Positions 5,204 through 5,783 of a stretch of 5,783 nt of DNA are shown here, in pieces. Source of the DNA: Candidatus Geothermarchaeota archaeon (GTDB taxonomy: Archaea > Thermoproteota > Nitrososphaeria > Geothermarchaeales > JDFR-13); contig WAMZ01000069.1 in assembly GCA_015522055.1 (NCBI GenBank), positions 1-5,783 on the forward strand, in the 5' to 3' direction. The number at the start of each line of letters is the position of its first letter. Within the stretch, counting starts at the first letter, position 1. The position numbers were made by a program, and so were the translations under genes. The notes under the pieces were generated by a model that was not told the DNA's origin, did not search any database, and saw only the letters and a program-made list of their open reading frames with translations.

Positions 5204-5663
5204 CGGTATTCCACCAATTAGAATTCTGCAGAAGATGATAAACGAGGGGTCAATCGATGACCATCTAGAAGAGTTGAACAGCATATTTAAGGAAATAAGT
5301 CCAATGCATAGGTTTCTAGGCATAAAGATCCTAAAACTAGGCAAGGGATATGCAGAGACAGGATATGAATATGATGAAAGACACTCGAGGGTGGGAGGGA
5401 TCCTACATGGCGGGATAGTCACGGCACTACTAGACCAGACCATGGGTACATCCGCCCTAACTGTAAACCCAGGTAATAATCAGGTGACCCTGGAGTTAAA
5501 AATAAATTTCTTAAAACCCATGAATAGCCAAAACTCACCCTTCAGAATAGTAGGTGAAGTAATTCGAGCAGGGAGAAAAACTATAGTATGCCAAGGTAAA
5601 ATAATTGATAACTATAATGAAACATGTGCCGTAGCACTTGGAACATGGTATATAATATATTAA
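5196..5663 (+). CDS. PaaI-family hotdog-fold acyl-CoA thioesterase
   Basis: A 155-aa single hotdog-domain protein of the PaaI/YdiI (4HBT) type, which hydrolyses acyl-CoA thioesters in the cytosol. The catalytic signature is GGILHGGIVTALLDQTMGTSAL (67-88): His71-Gly72-Gly73 at the start of the central helix and Asp80, which aligns with the catalytic acid of PaaI. The following strands are QVTLELKINFLKPM (96-109), RIVGEVIRAGRKTIVCQGKIID (117-138) and CAVALGTWYII (144-154), as in the family. Residues 1-38 form an N-terminal helical lead-in. The ATG at 5196 has GGTGG 5 nt upstream and overlaps the OsmC stop by 8 nt (ATG 5196, OsmC TAG 5201-5203), so translation is probably coupled. The natural acyl-CoA cannot be read from sequence. 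The next gene, tRNA-Ala, converges from the other strand 37 nt away. Confidence 0.93.
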   Translation: MGSGIPPIRILQKMINEGSIDDHLEELNSIFKEISPMHRFLGIKILKLGKGYAETGYEYDERHSRVGGILHGGIVTALLDQTMGTSALTVNPGNNQVTLELKINFLKPMNSQNSPFRIVGEVIRAGRKTIVCQGKIIDNYNETCAVALGTWYIIY

Positions 5664-5700
5664 TATGCGATCTAGGCCCTCGGATAATCAATTTGTTTGG

Positions 5701-5775
5701 TGGTGGACCCGCCGGGAATTGAACCCGGGACCTCCGCCTTGCGAGGGCGGTGTGCTACCACTACACCACGGGCCC
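5701..5775 (-). tRNA. tRNA-Ala (anticodon CGC), intronless
   Basis: On the minus strand all arms close: acceptor GGGCCCG/CGGGTCC, D stem GTGT/GCAC with one G-U pair, anticodon stem CCGCC/GGCGG around loop CTCGCAA, and T stem CCGGG/CCCGG with loop TTCAATT. Anticodon CGC reads GCG alanine codons. The acceptor stem has G3 facing U70, the main identity signal for alanyl-tRNA synthetase, and the discriminator is A73 (5704), so the assignment is supported twice. The 3' CCA is encoded at 5701-5703. There is no intron, unlike the tRNA-His here. Its promoter would lie beyond the right edge of the window. Confidence 0.97.
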
Positions 5776-5783
5776 CTCTATAC

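Noticed and set aside
4807..5443. Minus-strand frames opposite the OsmC and thioesterase genes
   Set aside because: Both are antisense shadows of genes with catalytic motifs; their Ser/Leu-rich composition shows no domain.
1..5783. CRISPR arrays, insertion sequences, integrase or attachment sites at the tRNA genes
   Set aside because: No regularly spaced repeats, no transposase or integrase, and no duplicated tRNA 3' end are present within the window.

Overview
The window looks archaeal, most likely from a thermophilic crenarchaeon (Thermoprotei). The evidence is: a tRNA-His interrupted by a short intron at the archaeal 37/38 position with a bulge-helix-bulge type fold; tRNAs with very GC-rich stems in an AT-leaning background; heavy use of ATA (Ile) and AGG/AGA (Arg) codons; TATA-like boxes 25-30 nt upstream of several starts; a mix of leaderless starts and strong GGAGGTG ribosome sites; and an archaeal MCT-1-like PUA protein. 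Order and genus cannot be fixed from the sequence alone.

Left half (1-2828), all on the minus strand. In transcription order: a 177-aa protein of unknown function with one N-terminal membrane anchor and an outer domain; a 315-aa polytopic membrane protein whose C-terminal half carries a divergent isoprenylcysteine/phospholipid methyltransferase (ICMT/PEMT-like) signature; a membrane-anchored TupA-type tungstate (oxyanion) binding protein; and a candidate 37-aa small ORF near the left edge. No ABC permease or ATPase for the TupA protein lies in the window. A perfect 7-bp inverted repeat with an 8-nt loop sits just past the tupA stop.

Centre (2829-2950) is a divergent control region. It holds TATA-like elements for the leftward 177-aa gene and for the rightward tRNA-His.

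Right half (2951-5663), all on the plus strand: tRNA-His(GTG) with G-1, C73, a 21-nt intron and encoded CCA; ilvE (branched-chain amino acid aminotransferase, TTG start); an MCT-1/DUF1947-PUA RNA-binding protein; a 185-nt gap; then an OsmC-family protein overlapping by 8 nt with a PaaI-type hotdog thioesterase, almost certainly a translationally coupled pair. A minus-strand tRNA-Ala(CGC) with the G3-U70 identity pair closes the window, converging on the thioesterase.

Most of this is ordinary housekeeping content. The parts most worth a second look are the envelope gene trio on the left (orphan TupA, methyltransferase-like membrane protein with an altered signature, anchored unknown protein), the small ORF and the dyad beside tupA. 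I do not see clear proof of a new system.
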